From Thiogranum longum (GTDB lineage Bacteria > Pseudomonadota > Gammaproteobacteria > DSM-19610): a DNA stretch of 64,000 nucleotides. The notes under the pieces were generated by a model. It ran no database searches and was not told the origin of the DNA. It worked only from the letters and a program-made list of their open reading frames with translations. The translations under genes and the position numbers were made by a program. The stretch covers positions 62,001 to 126,000 of the forward strand of contig NZ_SMFX01000001.1 of the NCBI RefSeq assembly GCF_004339085.1, in the 5' to 3' direction. Below are positions 44,855 to 54,717 of this stretch, piece after piece (positions within the stretch are counted from its first letter, which is position 1; every line of letters starts with the position of its first letter).

Positions 44855-45906
44855 GCTTCCTCCAGAGGCAACAATATGGTGAACATCGTACTTCCAGGTT
44901 CACTGGTAAATTCAATAATGCCGTTATGGCGGTTTACCATAGACTGTGCAATGGACAGGCCAAGACCGGTTCCTTCTGCTCGACCTGTTATCATGGGATA
45001 AAATATCTGTTCCTTCATATTCTCGTCGATCCCCTTTCCGTTATCTGAAATATCGATACGCACGGCAAGTCTGTATCGCTTTTGCCCGATCGTTACCTGT
45101 CGCTGCGCACGGCTGCTCAGCACGATCCGGTCTGCGCCGGACTGCATGGCGTTCCGCACGAGGTTCAAAACAGCCTGTATCAGCTGTTCTGAATCTGCAC
45201 ACAGATCCGGGATACTCGGGTCATACTCCCTGACAAGCTGTATCGCCTCGTTACCTTCCGCCTCCACCAGGCTGTGAACATGCTCGAGCACCTGGTGTAT
45301 ATTGATCATCTGCTTGTGCGGCAAATCGTTGGGGCCGAGCATACGGTCTACCAGGTTTCTCAACCGATCCGCCTCGCGCATGATGACCTGCGTGTATTCT
45401 TTCATCTCCTCATCACCCAGCTCACTTTCCAGTAACTGGGCGGCACCCCTCAGTCCACCCAGAGGATTTTTTATTTCATGCGCCATCCCTCGCAGCAATT
45501 CTCGCGCCGCGCGCTGTTGCACCAATAGCTGCTCTTCATGGGCAATCCGGATAAATTGGTCTCTTCGAACAATCTCCAGCAATAATTCCGAATGACTGGT
45601 GGTTGTCACCGTAAAATCGACAACCATTTGCTGGCCATTTACTGCGGTAAGCTCCAGCTCGCGCTCGATAAACGATATCTGCTGATCCAGCGCATCCAGA
45701 AGATGCTTCTGCATGGTCTCCGACACCAAAACGACCGACGACCATGGTTGCCCGGTAATCTGCCGACTGCTGACCTGAAACAGGTTTTCTGCTGCAGGAT
45801 TCAGATACAGTAACTGCAAATCGTTATCGAGTAACAGCAGCGCCGTACTCTGGATTCCCAGCAAACGTGCACACTGCAACCTTTGCTTGTCATCAGGTGT
45901 GGGCAT
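44851..45906 (-). CDS. ntrB: Nitrogen regulation sensor kinase NtrB
   Basis: This 351-residue soluble histidine kinase has a PAS domain (about 15-115). The phospho-acceptor H143 is in MAHEIKNPLGGL, and the HATPase domain has NLVRNAMQS (N box), DNGKGID (G1) and GTGLGLSIAQSMV (G2). No membrane helix is predicted. NtrB responds to the PII protein and glutamine status and phosphorylates or dephosphorylates NtrC. It has its own upstream region with an NtrC site, separated from glnA by a DUF4124 gene, in contrast to the enteric glnA-ntrB-ntrC operon. Confidence 0.95.
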   Translation of the reverse strand: MPTPDDKQRLQCARLLGIQSTALLLLDNDLQLLYLNPAAENLFQVSSRQITGQPWSSVVLVSETMQKHLLDALDQQISFIERELELTAVNGQQMVVDFTVTTTSHSELLLEIVRRDQFIRIAHEEQLLVQQRAARELLRGMAHEIKNPLGGLRGAAQLLESELGDEEMKEYTQVIMREADRLRNLVDRMLGPNDLPHKQMINIHQVLEHVHSLVEAEGNEAIQLVREYDPSIPDLCADSEQLIQAVLNLVRNAMQSGADRIVLSSRAQRQVTIGQKRYRLAVRIDISDNGKGIDENMKEQIFYPMITGRAEGTGLGLSIAQSMVNRHNGIIEFTSEPGSTMFTILLPLEEA

Positions 45907-45999
45907 ACTGACCCCTTAGCAAAAAATACGCCGCTTTTGCCCGGTGACCCTGTGAGAACCGAGGCAAAAAATAACTTCTTTAATTACAATTAGTAACAG

Positions 46000-46005
46000 G
46001 ATTAT
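46000..46005 (-). promoter_or_regulatory. Possible -10 box of the ntrBC promoter
   Basis: On the minus strand these bases read TATAAT, a consensus -10 hexamer about 95 nt before ntrB. No good -35 is at the normal distance. That could fit a promoter controlled by an upstream regulator. Confidence 0.4.
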
Positions 46006-46082
46006 ATAAAGGATGTGCCGTGACACTTTGGTCCTGTTAAAACCAAACCGGGGTATCTTGAGACACAACCTGTAGCTCACAA

Positions 46083-46099
46083 TGCACCACCATAGTGCA
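46083..46099. promoter_or_regulatory. NtrC binding site upstream of ntrBC
   Basis: TGCACCACCATAGTGCA matches the NtrC operator TGCACC-N5-GGTGCA at eleven of twelve positions. It sits about 80 bp upstream of the candidate -10 box and about 180 bp before ntrB, suggesting autoregulation of ntrBC. Confidence 0.7.
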
Positions 46100-46161
46100 T
46101 AGTTGAGCTTCATATCAACCTTGAAATCGACCTGACTTCTGGCCAGGTGAGGGAGGAAAGT

Positions 46162-46719
46162 CTAGCTTGCACCACCGCTGCGTGCGGGGTTGAAGATGGT
46201 CTGGCGATGCAGAAAGAAACGGGTTGCGCTACTGCGTGCCAGTTCACGGCCTTTGGCGTCGACGACCGTTACCTCTATCTGGTGCTCGCCACGATCGACA
46301 CCTGTGAGCACTTTCGTGGTCGCTGTCTGGGGCTTATCAACCGCCTGGCCATCAAGAATGAACTGGTAACGATGCCCTTCACGACTATCCAGCGGAGGTT
46401 TACTGCTAACCGTAACCGCTACGTTACCGGGATTATCGCGCACGGTTTCGTCGGGTAACGGGGAAATTATTTCAACGCTTTCGTAGCCCTGCGTCTTGTC
46501 TTCTTCGCTTGCTGTACTTTTTACATCTGTTTTCAGGACGGGTGCGCCATATACCGATAGCGGTTTTAGCTGTACGGGTTCAGCGCCAGGAGTCGCCTGA
46601 TTGGTAAACGTTACATTACCGTGCTGATCGACACTTCGATATACCTCGGCAGATACCGAAGTGGTGCAGGCCAGTACAAGTAACATGACAGAAACTGTAA
46701 GTTGACGGTGCTTCATCAT
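46162..46719 (-). CDS. DUF4124 domain-containing exported protein
   Basis: The roughly 185-residue protein has a signal peptide (about 1-24, ending VSA). A DUF4124 segment follows (EVYRSVDQHGNVTFTNQATPGAEPVQL), then an Ig-like domain (about 80-175; SPLPDETVRDNPGNVAVTV...FILDGQAVD). DUF4124 is a small exported domain of unknown function, often found near glnA and ntrB in gammaproteobacteria. The frame extends two codons up to a GTG, but the ATG at 46719, with AAGG just upstream, is the more likely start. It probably lies at the cell envelope. No activity can be assigned. Confidence 0.8.
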   Translation of the reverse strand: MMKHRQLTVSVMLLVLACTTSVSAEVYRSVDQHGNVTFTNQATPGAEPVQLKPLSVYGAPVLKTDVKSTASEEDKTQGYESVEIISPLPDETVRDNPGNVAVTVSSKPPLDSREGHRYQFILDGQAVDKPQTATTKVLTGVDRGEHQIEVTVVDAKGRELARSSATRFFLHRQTIFNPARSGGAS

Positions 46720-46782
46720 ATTCACCTTTTCACGGTGTGGTTTGATACTACCTTACCCACAGCCCTTCATCCGCGCAACCAG

Positions 46783-46806
46783 AAACGCCCCCTTTCGGGG
46801 GCGTTT
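46783..46806 (-). terminator. Intrinsic terminator after glnA
   Basis: AAACGCCCCC pairs perfectly with GGGGGCGTTT around a 4-nt loop, 24 nt past the glnA stop. The T run on the minus strand is short (TTTCTGG). Some readthrough into the DUF4124 gene is therefore possible. Confidence 0.75.
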
Positions 46807-46829
46807 CCGGTACCGCTCGTCAGTTGCTA

Positions 46830-48239
46830 TTACAGGCTGTAATACATATCGAATTCAACCGGATGGGTGCTCATGCGCAGACGCGTCACTTCTTCCATCT
46901 TCAAATCGATAAAGCCGTCGATCATATCGTCAGTGAATACACCACCTGTCGTCAGGAACTTGCGGTCCTTGTCCAGGGCTTCCAGCGCCTGATCGAAGGT
47001 GAAGCAAACCTGCGGGATCCTGGCTTCTTCTTCCGGCGGCAGATCGTACAAATCCTTGTCCATGGCATCGCCCGGGTGGATCTTGTTCTGGATGCCGTCG
47101 AGACCAGCCATCAGCATCGCCGAGAAAGCGAGATACGGGTTGGCGGTGGAATCCGGGAAACGCACCTCGACACGACGCCCCTTGGGGTTGGCGACGTACG
47201 GGATACGAATGGATGCAGAACGGTTACGCGCCGAGTAGGCCAGCATAACAGGTGCTTCGAAACCCGGCACCAGACGTTTATAGGAGTTGGTCGAGGCGTT
47301 TGTGAAAGCGTTAAGCGCCTGGGCATGCTTGATGATACCACCGATGTAGTACAGGGCAGTGTCGGACAGGCCACCGTATTTCTTGCCGCTGAACAGGTTC
47401 TTGCCTTTCGATGCCAGCGACATATGCACGTGCATGCCATTACCATTGTCACCAACCAGCGGCTTGGGCATAAAGGTAGCCGTCTTGCCGTAGCTGTGGG
47501 CAACGTTCATCACAACATATTTCAGTATCTGTACTTCATCGGACTTGCGCACAAGGGTGTTGAATACCGTGCCGATTTCGCACTGACCGGCTGTTGCTAC
47601 CTCGTGATGATGCACTTCGGTCGGGCAGCCCATCTCATCCAGTGCCAGGCACATGGCTGAACGCATGTCGTGCAGTGAATCGACCGGCGGTACCGGGAAG
47701 TAACCGCCCTTGATACCCGGGCGGTGACCGATGTTGCCGTCTTCATAGACGCGCTCGGCATTCCAGGATGCTTCCTCGGAATCAACCTTGTAGAAAGCGC
47801 CGCTCATCTCCGAACCCCAACGCACATCATCCAGCACGAAGAATTCGTTCTCCGGGCCAAAGTAAGCGGTGTCCGCTATGCCGGTGGACTTCAGGTAGGC
47901 TTCAGCGCGGATAGCCAGAGAACGCGGGTCACGTTCATAGCCTTTCATGGTTGCCGGTTCCAGGATATCGCAGCGCAGGTTCATGGTGGACTCATCAGCA
48001 AATGGATCCATCACGGCAGTGGAGGTGTCAGGCATCAGCACCATGTCAGACTCATTAATGCCTTTCCAGCCGGCAATACTCGAGCCATCGAACATTTTGC
48101 CGTCCTTGAAAAAACCGGCATTGACTTCACTGGAAGGAACCGTAACGTGCTGCTCCTTGCCCAGTGTGTCAGTGAAACGCAGGTCAACGAATTTGACCCC
48201 GTTATCCTTCATCAGTTTGTTTACCTTCGCTGCGGACAT
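46830..48239 (-). CDS. glnA: Glutamine synthetase, type I
   Basis: GlnA makes glutamine from glutamate, ammonia and ATP. At 469 residues it is the standard length for the adenylylated type I-beta enzyme. Markers are [22 protein letters not shown] (metal ligand Glu), [11 protein letters not shown], and the adenylylation site Y398 in [11 protein letters not shown], which implies control by Gln[17 protein letters not shown] is also typical. A sigma-54 promoter about 95 nt upstream fits NtrC control. The AGGAAGC just before the ATG is a good ribosome site. Confidence 0.98.
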   Translation of the reverse strand: MSAAKVNKLMKDNGVKFVDLRFTDTLGKEQHVTVPSSEVNAGFFKDGKMFDGSSIAGWKGINESDMVLMPDTSTAVMDPFADESTMNLRCDILEPATMKGYERDPRSLAIRAEAYLKSTGIADTAYFGPENEFFVLDDVRWGSEMSGAFYKVDSEEASWNAERVYEDGNIGHRPGIKGGYFPVPPVDSLHDMRSAMCLALDEMGCPTEVHHHEVATAGQCEIGTVFNTLVRKSDEVQILKYVVMNVAHSYGKTATFMPKPLVGDNGNGMHVHMSLASKGKNLFSGKKYGGLSDTALYYIGGIIKHAQALNAFTNASTNSYKRLVPGFEAPVMLAYSARNRSASIRIPYVANPKGRRVEVRFPDSTANPYLAFSAMLMAGLDGIQNKIHPGDAMDKDLYDLPPEEEARIPQVCFTFDQALEALDKDRKFLTTGGVFTDDMIDGFIDLKMEEVTRLRMSTHPVEFDMYYSL

Positions 48240-48324
48240 CTTGCTTCCTCCGAAATGGGACTGTTTCTAAAAAAACGGGTTTGTACCTGGTTACAGGGTC
48301 AAATACCGGTGAATCCAAAAAGTG

Positions 48325-48343
48325 TTCCTGCAAAGAGCAGGAA
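48325..48343. repeat. Inverted repeat overlapping the glnA promoter start region
   Basis: TTCCTGC (48325-48331) and GCAGGAA (48337-48343) are perfect complements around AAAGA. The right arm contains the -12 element of the glnA sigma-54 promoter, and the left arm lies near the predicted transcription start. It could be an operator or just a promoter-proximal hairpin. Confidence 0.5.
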
Positions 48344-48351
48344 TTATGCCA
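48336..48351 (-). promoter_or_regulatory. Sigma-54 promoter of glnA
   Basis: Read on the minus strand, TGGCATAATTCCTGCT has GG and GC ten bases apart and matches nine of twelve consensus positions. Transcription would begin near 48326, about 87 nt before the glnA ATG. The downstream ntrBC genes supply the expected activator. Confidence 0.75.
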
Positions 48352-48414
48352 CGCGAAAAAACGCTGGCAAGTCTGAAGTTTGGGGCAGCATGCCCCCGCA
48401 AAGAGCGGCCTTCG

Positions 48415-48431
48415 CGCACCAAATAAGCGCG
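48415..48431. promoter_or_regulatory. Possible NtrC half-site arrangement upstream of glnA
   Basis: CGCACC-AAATA-AGCGCG fits the 6-5-6 spacing of NtrC operators. Its left half is a good match and its right half a poor one. It lies about 100 bp upstream of the predicted transcription start, the usual enhancer distance. Confidence 0.35.
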
Positions 48432-48465
48432 CTGAGCCCTGGGCCCGCCCCAAAACAGGGCGGCA

Positions 48466-49623
48466 TCAGGCACGAAAGCAGACCTGTACATGCTCGATTT
48501 CGGGTATTGTTTTCGCGGACCGCTCTATCTGCTGCACCAACTGTACAGGGTCATCATACTGGTCCAGAACCGAAAACGGCAGCGCGACATCAACCTGCAA
48601 TTTCCCACTCAGGTAGTGCAGCGTTATATCTTCACTGTCGATGCTGGCCATCTCGGACCACTGGGTACGTAACCGCTCAACCAGTTCTTCGCGCAACGGC
48701 AGATGATCGCAGGGCGATTCTGTTTCATCGTCCTCCGGGTCAATATGGACCGTCACGTCAGTTACCTCATCAAATTTTTCCAGCAGTTTCCGCCGTACCG
48801 TATCACCAATCTGGTGGCCTTCCGAAACACTGATGCGCGGGTCGACCTGCAAATGCAAATCGACCAGCGCTCGCCCGCCACTGCGGCGGGTGCGCAACAT
48901 ATGCAATGCACGTACGCCATTAACATGGGTAATGACATCACTGATCGCTTCCACCAGTTCTGGCTCAAGGGCGGTATCGATCAACTCGCGCGTACTGGAA
49001 AGTACCAGGTCCAGACCAATTTTGGCGATCATTACCGCCACCACAACGGCAGCGACTGCATCCAGATAGTGGTAACCCATCATGGCGCCTGCCACACCGA
49101 TAAATACAACGATAGACGAAATCGCATCGCTGCGGTGGTGCCATGCATTGGCCATCAACATATTGGATTTCAGGCGACGTGCCACATTGACGGTGTACTG
49201 GTAGAGGGCTTCCTTGGAAAGTACAGACAGGAACGCGACCACAAGTGCGAGTGCGCCGGGAGTAAACAGCAGGTCCGGAACACCGATACGTGAAACTGCA
49301 TCCCAGGCAATACCGAATGAAACCAGTATCAGCATGATGCCCAGTCCGACGGTGGCCAGTGTTTCAATACGTCCATGGCCGTAGGGATGATCTTCATCCG
49401 CATCCATGTGTGAATGCCTGGCGGCATATAACACAACGAAATCGGTCGCCAGGTCTGAAAGCGAATGCACACCATCGGCGACCAGTGCCTCGGAATGCGC
49501 AATCCACCCGATAACGATTTTCGCCACGCCCAGGACAAAATCCACCACCGTACCGACCACGGTAACTTTGCGTACTTCGCGGTATCGCGGGTTGTGAACT
49601 GATGCTTCCGCTGTGGTGCTCAT
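48466..49623 (-). CDS. Cation diffusion facilitator family transporter
   Basis: This 385-residue CDF exporter has six predicted membrane helices in the first 210 residues and a long cytoplasmic C-terminal domain. The metal site in TM2 is DGVHSLSDLATDF (with D50, D57 and D61), and the TM5 site is HHRSDAISS. This Asp/His composition is common to zinc/iron (FieF-like) members. The charged loop HMDADEDHPYGHGRIET is the family signature between TM2 and TM3. The last 90 residues are a further cytoplasmic extension. It lies one base after tusA in the same direction. Confidence 0.9.
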   Translation of the reverse strand: MSTTAEASVHNPRYREVRKVTVVGTVVDFVLGVAKIVIGWIAHSEALVADGVHSLSDLATDFVVLYAARHSHMDADEDHPYGHGRIETLATVGLGIMLILVSFGIAWDAVSRIGVPDLLFTPGALALVVAFLSVLSKEALYQYTVNVARRLKSNMLMANAWHHRSDAISSIVVFIGVAGAMMGYHYLDAVAAVVVAVMIAKIGLDLVLSSTRELIDTALEPELVEAISDVITHVNGVRALHMLRTRRSGGRALVDLHLQVDPRISVSEGHQIGDTVRRKLLEKFDEVTDVTVHIDPEDDETESPCDHLPLREELVERLRTQWSEMASIDSEDITLHYLSGKLQVDVALPFSVLDQYDDPVQLVQQIERSAKTIPEIEHVQVCFRA

Positions 49624-49624
49624 A

Positions 49625-49858
49625 TCAGTCTTTGTTGCCTACACGTACAGTAATGACCAGCTCGTCCTGTTTTTCATCGATAGATAACACTTCATGCCCG
49701 TTAACCCGGCACCATGCCGGAATATCATGTTTGGCGCCAGGATCCGTACAGATAACCGCCAGCGTATCACCCGGTTGCAGGTGTTCGATACGGTCCTGGC
49801 TGCGTATCACCGGCATTGGACACAACATGCGCCGCACGTCGAGTTCGTAGTGGCTCAC
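49625..49858 (-). CDS. TusA-family sulfur carrier protein
   Basis: This 77-residue protein has the TusA/SirA fold, with the reactive cysteine C13 in the CPMP motif (RRMLCPMPVIR) and the core HLQPGDTLAVICTDPGAKHDIPAWCR. Such proteins carry persulfide sulfur to tRNA thiolation enzymes or, in sulfur oxidisers, to dissimilatory pathways. The gene overlaps the upstream PP-loop gene by 4 nt, so it probably feeds sulfur to that enzyme. Whether it is orthologous to E. coli TusA cannot be told by eye. Confidence 0.9.
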   Translation of the reverse strand: MSHYELDVRRMLCPMPVIRSQDRIEHLQPGDTLAVICTDPGAKHDIPAWCRVNGHEVLSIDEKQDELVITVRVGNKD

Positions 49859-50898
49859 AGATACCAGTCCGCCGGTATCGCACTACCGCCAATCGGCCTG
49901 ACACTCAGCGTTCTTGTTTCTTCATTCAATGGATGAATTTCAACGTCCACCTGGTCCGCACTTCGCCCCTGGCTGAAACGTGCCGTGACTTCTGCGGCCA
50001 GTTGCAGGTCTTCATCACCTGCAACGCCGTCGAGTAATACCAATGGCCCATTATGACTGGTGGTAAACAGGTGCGTAAACTGCTTGCGGTAACCCTCAAG
50101 AAATTTGTTCTCGCCGTCCTCGCGACCGATGATCAGTTTGAAGTTGGGGCTCGGACGAATATGGCGACCCACCTTCAACAACATAATGTCATCGAACTCG
50201 TATTTACGTTCGCCACGAGCACGCCACAGGTCTGCCAGTTTTTGCGCGTACTTTTCATCGGTCAAAAAACAACACCCACCGGCTGGCTGTGCATATTCTT
50301 CATAACCAAACTGCTGTGCAAGGGCCATCTGTGGTTTTCGCGAACGGCCCTCAAAATCATACAAGCCTTCACGATCGATCCAGCCTTCCATCTCCGGCAG
50401 GGTAGGGGGCAGGTTTTTTCCACACAACGGCCGCAGCAAACGATCCTCCGCACCCGATTCGATGGCAATCACCGGCATGGTGTCCTTGCGCTGGGACTTG
50501 GGTCGCTGACCGATGACTTCACCGGTAATGATAAAATCGAAACCGTTGGCCTCAATCCATTCCTTTGCCTTCTGCACCATGAAAATCTTGCAGTCCAGGC
50601 AGGGGTTAAGATGTGCGCCGTAGCCGTGCTTCGGGTTGAGCACGACATCTTTGTATTCTTCGATAATGTCGATGATATGCAGCTTGATGCCCAGCTGCTC
50701 GGCGACCCACAGCGCATTGTTGCGTTTGGGTTTGGCACGGTCCTTTTTGCGGATGGCGTGGGTATGGCCCTCCACACAGAAACCTGTGAAAAAATTGATG
50801 CCCTCGACGTGGATGCCCTGTTCCTGCATCACCCGGGCGGCCAGTAATGAATCCAGCCCGCCGGAAATCAACGCGACGGCTTTGCGCGCTTCGGTCAT
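49855..50898 (-). CDS. PP-loop tRNA-thiolation-type enzyme (ThiI/MnmA-like)
   Basis: The 347-residue protein has an N-terminal ATP pyrophosphatase loop (ALISGGLDSLLAA, residues 8-20). Further conserved features are GINFFTGFCVEGH, NPCLDCKIFM, and FIITGEVIGQRPKSQ, then a C-terminal region with GGCCFLTDE. Proteins of this type are often named tRNA 2- or 4-thiouridine synthases. It lacks the THUMP domain of ThiI and differs from standard MnmA, so substrate and position are uncertain. Its 4-nt overlap with a tusA gene suggests that TusA is the sulfur donor. Confidence 0.75.
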   Translation of the reverse strand: MTEARKAVALISGGLDSLLAARVMQEQGIHVEGINFFTGFCVEGHTHAIRKKDRAKPKRNNALWVAEQLGIKLHIIDIIEEYKDVVLNPKHGYGAHLNPCLDCKIFMVQKAKEWIEANGFDFIITGEVIGQRPKSQRKDTMPVIAIESGAEDRLLRPLCGKNLPPTLPEMEGWIDREGLYDFEGRSRKPQMALAQQFGYEEYAQPAGGCCFLTDEKYAQKLADLWRARGERKYEFDDIMLLKVGRHIRPSPNFKLIIGREDGENKFLEGYRKQFTHLFTTSHNGPLVLLDGVAGDEDLQLAAEVTARFSQGRSADQVDVEIHPLNEETRTLSVRPIGGSAIPADWYL

Positions 50899-50994
50899 AT
50901 CGCTACCGATAAAGTGAAAATCCGCACGGATTGTACCCTATGCCCGGGTGGACATAGCGCGATGATTGTCAGGGGATTTCGCTAACCGGTGGTT

Positions 50995-51561
50995 TCAGTG
51001 CCGGGAGCGCTGGTCGCGGCGCGCGGCGGGCAGGTTTCCAGCTTCCGTAATGGCGCCCCAGGCACTGCGGCTGCCAGTGTCTGCCCACAATTCTGCGGCT
51101 GCCAGCGGCTGCAAAACGGGTACACCGGATAAACCACGCATGGCGTGCAGCACATCCATTATCGCAACGAAGCCACCGGCCAGATTGCTGAACAAACGCT
51201 CGCTTTTCCTGTCGACCAACGAGGACAGCTGGCCATAAGCACTCCGCCCGATATTTACGAAATAACTTACACGAACCATTCGTTTTTCTGCGATCTGCGG
51301 AAATAATCCGGAAAAAAGCAGGCATTGGTCGCCAACATCGCGTAAATTGTCAGCTTGCTGCGCGTTGGCCTGCTGCGCGTGGAGAAATTCCAGTGCCATG
51401 ATTTTGCGCGCCAGCTCCGGCCGGTCCGCAAACCGCATAAGCAGAAAAACCAGATAAGATTCAAGAGATTCCTCAAGATTACAGTCACAGGCCTGCTGCG
51501 CCTCTGCTACCAGTGCATGCCATTGAGCCAGATCTGTCGGTTGGAGAACCAGTGTTGTCAT
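50995..51561 (-). CDS. Conserved hypothetical protein
   Basis: I do not recognise the function of this 188-residue, mostly helical, probably soluble protein. It contains LESYLVFLLMRFADRPELARKIMALEFLHA and DVGDQCLLFSGLFPQIAEKRMVRVSYFVNIGRSAYGQLS, segments that look like a conserved family. No signal peptide, membrane segment or catalytic motif is evident. GAGG lies about 7 nt before the ATG. It is transcribed away from glyQ and toward the PP-loop gene, 96 bp upstream of it. Confidence 0.65.
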   Translation of the reverse strand: MTTLVLQPTDLAQWHALVAEAQQACDCNLEESLESYLVFLLMRFADRPELARKIMALEFLHAQQANAQQADNLRDVGDQCLLFSGLFPQIAEKRMVRVSYFVNIGRSAYGQLSSLVDRKSERLFSNLAGGFVAIMDVLHAMRGLSGVPVLQPLAAAELWADTGSRSAWGAITEAGNLPAARRDQRSRH

Positions 51562-51722
51562 CCTGCACCTCTCTCACCTTTCCCTCAGACAAATTAGCGG
51601 CCGGTGGGTTTCCTAGCTTGAAGGCACACTGCCCCGACCGGGTGTAAATTACCGTACGCCCTACATCCGCACGCCTGTGCAAGCTATACTGCGCGCTTTT
51701 GAATCATGGCTGACTCGAGATT

Positions 51723-52637
51723 TTGACTTCTGATACCACACCCAAAACCTTCCAGGGGCTGATCCTGGCGTTACAGGACTATTGGTCACGGCAGGGCTGC
51801 GTACTGCTGCAACCTTATGATATGGAGGTCGGGGCAGGCACCTTTCACCCGGCGACATTTCTACGCGCCATCGGGCCGGAGCCGTGGCGTACTGCCTATG
51901 TACAGCCTTCCCGCAGACCGACCGACGGGCGCTACGGCGAGAACCCGAACCGGCTGCAACATTACTATCAATTCCAGGTACTGCTCAAACCCAGTCCGGA
52001 TAACATCCAGGATCTCTACCTGGATTCGCTGCAGGAGCTCGGACTGGATCCACTGGTACACGATATCCGCTTTGTCGAAGACAACTGGGAATCTCCCACC
52101 CTTGGCGCCTGGGGGCTGGGTTGGGAAATCTGGCTGAACGGGATGGAAGTCACCCAGTTCACCTATTTCCAGCAAGTCGGCGGTCTGGACTGCCGACCGG
52201 TCAGTGGCGAGATCACCTACGGCCTGGAACGTATTGCCATGTACCTGCAGGGCGTGGAAAGTGTTTTCGATCTGGTCTGGACCGACGGTCCACAAGGCAA
52301 GGTGCTGTACGGTGATGTGTTTCATCAGAATGAAGTCGAAATGTCGACCTACAACTTTGAACACGCCAACGTAGAAGAGCTGTTCCACTGGTTCGATGTC
52401 TGCGAAAAAGACAGCAAGGCCCTGATCGAGGCTGGCCTGCCACTACCGGCCTATGAACTGATGTTAAAAGCCTCACACACATTCAACCTGCTCGATGCCC
52501 GCAGTGCCATATCCGTTACCGAGCGCCAGCGCTTTATCCTGCGCGTTCGCTCACTGGCGCGCGCAGTTGCACAGGCCTACTACGAACGCCGTGAATCACT
52601 CGGCTTCCCGATGTTGAAAGGGGAGGTCTCGTCATGA
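51723..52637 (+). CDS. glyQ: Glycyl-tRNA synthetase alpha subunit
   Basis: This 304-residue catalytic subunit of the alpha2-beta2 class II enzyme activates glycine. Near-identity with other GlyQ proteins is obvious in [61 protein letters not shown], and [16 protein letters not shown]. No ATG or GTG precedes the conserved region in frame. Translation probably begins at TTG (51723), which gives the expected N-terminus. The ribosome site is weak. It overlaps glyS by 4 nt (ATGA). Confidence 0.96.
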   Translation: MTSDTTPKTFQGLILALQDYWSRQGCVLLQPYDMEVGAGTFHPATFLRAIGPEPWRTAYVQPSRRPTDGRYGENPNRLQHYYQFQVLLKPSPDNIQDLYLDSLQELGLDPLVHDIRFVEDNWESPTLGAWGLGWEIWLNGMEVTQFTYFQQVGGLDCRPVSGEITYGLERIAMYLQGVESVFDLVWTDGPQGKVLYGDVFHQNEVEMSTYNFEHANVEELFHWFDVCEKDSKALIEAGLPLPAYELMLKASHTFNLLDARSAISVTERQRFILRVRSLARAVAQAYYERRESLGFPMLKGEVSS

Positions 52638-54709
52638 CGGAAACGCGTAACCTGCTGGTCGAAATCGGCACCGAGGAACTGCCACCAAAAGCCTTGCGGC
52701 GTTTGTCCGAGGCATTCGCAGACGGCATGTCACGATTGATGGATGAAGCCGGCCTGGAATATGAAGGGATACAACCTTATGCCGCGCCACGACGACTCGC
52801 ACTGCTGATTCGTGCACTTCCACCGGCACAACAGGATCGTGAAGTTGTTCGACGTGGCCCGGCACTTGCGGCGGCTTTTGACGAAGATGGCTGCCCGACC
52901 AAAGCAGCCACCGGCTTTGCAAAGAGTTGTGGCATCGAAGTCGAACAGCTTGACCAGCTGGAAACCCCGAAAGGCAGCTGGCTGTCTTTCCGCGCGGTGG
53001 AAAAAGGCAAGGCAACTGCGGAGCTTGTACCTGGAATGGTGCAGCGTGCACTGGCTGGACTGCCGGTGCCAAAACGCATGCGCTGGGGAGATCGGGAAGA
53101 AGAATTTGTACGCCCCGTCCACTGGGTTGTTTTGTTGTTCGGTGAAGAGGTGATTTCTGCGCCAGTGCTGGGTATAACAGCCGGCAGAGAAACCCGCGGT
53201 CACCGTTTTCACCACCCACAGACCATCGCTCTCGCATCCGCAGATGATTATGTGTCCCTGTTGTGTAAACCGGGCCATGTACTGGTCGACTACCGCGCAC
53301 GTCGCGACATTGTACGCAAGCAGGTGATCGAGCGGGGCGAAGAGCTCGGTGGCAAGGCATTGATCGATGAAGACCTGCTCGACGAAGTCTGTTCTCTCGT
53401 TGAATGGCCGGTTGCGATCGCCGGCCAGTTTGATGAAGCGTTTCTCGAGGTACCATCGGAAGCACTGATTTCCAGTATGCAGGACCACCAGAAATATTTC
53501 CCGGTGCTGAATAACGAAGGCTGTCTGCTACCCTGTTTCATCACTGTCGCCAACCTGGAAAGCCGGGATCCTGAACAGATCCGTGCGGGAAACGAACGTG
53601 TTATTCGTCCGCGCCTGTCTGACGCCGCGTTCTTCTGGAACCAGGACCGCAAGACACCGCTGTCCGGGCGTGCCGACGGCCTGCGCAACATGGTTTTCCA
53701 GAAAAAGCTCGGTACACTTTTCGATAAACAGGAACGCATAGCGAAACTGGCTGCCAGTATCGTTACTCAAATCGGTGGTGATCCGGCACATGCTGAACGT
53801 GCCGCACGTTTGAGTAAATGTGATCTGCTCACCAGCATGGTCTACGAGTTCCCTGAACTACAGGGCATTATGGGGCGTTATTATGCACTGCACGATGGTG
53901 CGCCCGAGGCCGTTGCAGTGGCTATAGAGGAACATTATCTGCCGCGATTTTCCGGTGACCGGCTCCCGCAACACCCTGTTGGGCAAACGCTTGCCATTGC
54001 CGATCGGCTCGATAGCCTGGTCGGTATTTTCGCCATCGGTCAGCCACCCAGTGGCGACAAGGATCCGTTTGCACTGCGTCGTGCTGCCCTTGGTCTGGTT
54101 CGAGTCATTATAGAAGGCAAACTTGATCTGGACCTTGAGGCATTGCTGCAGCAGGCCGCTTCGGGATTTGATCCTGGCATCAAGGCCGATGAGGCTGTGA
54201 ATCCCGTCTTCGACTATGTTATGGATCGCCTGCGCGGTTACTATCAGGATAATAATATTCCGGCCGACCTTGTCGAAGCGGTACTTGTCACACGTCCTGT
54301 TCGTTTGCTGGATTTTGACAAACGCATACGTGCTTGCCAGGTATTCCGCGAACTGCCGGAAGCTACTGCGCTTGCAGCGGCCAATAAACGTATTGCCAAC
54401 ATTCTACGCAAGGCAGAGCAGCCGATTCCGGAGCGTATCGACAACTCGCTTTTGGTCGATACGGCCGAGAAGCAACTTGCTGAAGAACTCGCTGCGCTGA
54501 AACCTGACGTGCTTCAATTAATGGAGCAGGGCAATTACACACCTGCGCTGCAAAAACTGGCCGGACTGCGTGATGCAGTCGACACTTTTTTCGACAAGGT
54601 TATGGTCATGGTCGAAGACGATGCCCTGCGTGCCAACCGGCTTGCACTGCTCAATGAACTCGGCGCGTTGTTCCTTCGAACCGCCGATCTGTCCCGCTTG
54701 CAACACTGA
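52634..54709 (+). CDS. glyS: Glycyl-tRNA synthetase beta subunit
   Basis: The 691-residue tRNA-binding subunit has the usual length. It starts [16 protein letters not shown] and contains [36 protein letters not shown]. An HD-like region is around [26 protein letters not shown], and a C-terminal anticodon-binding-like domain follows ([22 protein letters not shown]). It forms one operon with glyQ. In many gammaproteobacteria gmhB follows; here a MazG-like gene does. Confidence 0.97.
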   Translation: MTETRNLLVEIGTEELPPKALRRLSEAFADGMSRLMDEAGLEYEGIQPYAAPRRLALLIRALPPAQQDREVVRRGPALAAAFDEDGCPTKAATGFAKSCGIEVEQLDQLETPKGSWLSFRAVEKGKATAELVPGMVQRALAGLPVPKRMRWGDREEEFVRPVHWVVLLFGEEVISAPVLGITAGRETRGHRFHHPQTIALASADDYVSLLCKPGHVLVDYRARRDIVRKQVIERGEELGGKALIDEDLLDEVCSLVEWPVAIAGQFDEAFLEVPSEALISSMQDHQKYFPVLNNEGCLLPCFITVANLESRDPEQIRAGNERVIRPRLSDAAFFWNQDRKTPLSGRADGLRNMVFQKKLGTLFDKQERIAKLAASIVTQIGGDPAHAERAARLSKCDLLTSMVYEFPELQGIMGRYYALHDGAPEAVAVAIEEHYLPRFSGDRLPQHPVGQTLAIADRLDSLVGIFAIGQPPSGDKDPFALRRAALGLVRVIIEGKLDLDLEALLQQAASGFDPGIKADEAVNPVFDYVMDRLRGYYQDNNIPADLVEAVLVTRPVRLLDFDKRIRACQVFRELPEATALAAANKRIANILRKAEQPIPERIDNSLLVDTAEKQLAEELAALKPDVLQLMEQGNYTPALQKLAGLRDAVDTFFDKVMVMVEDDALRANRLALLNELGALFLRTADLSRLQH

Positions 54710-54717
54710 GGCATTTT

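Noticed and set aside
45916-46113. 65-codon minus-strand frame upstream of ntrB
   Set aside because: It covers the NtrC site and the candidate -10 box and has no family similarity. It is better explained as regulatory DNA.
46824-48833. Two plus-strand frames (278 and 369 codons) opposite glnA and the CDF gene
   Set aside because: The first is fully antisense to glnA. The second runs across the glnA promoter and into the transporter gene. Both are products of codon bias on the other strand.
52632-53488. Two long minus-strand frames (277 and 252 codons) opposite glyS
   Set aside because: They cover the same bases in different frames and are antisense to a housekeeping gene with full-length similarity.
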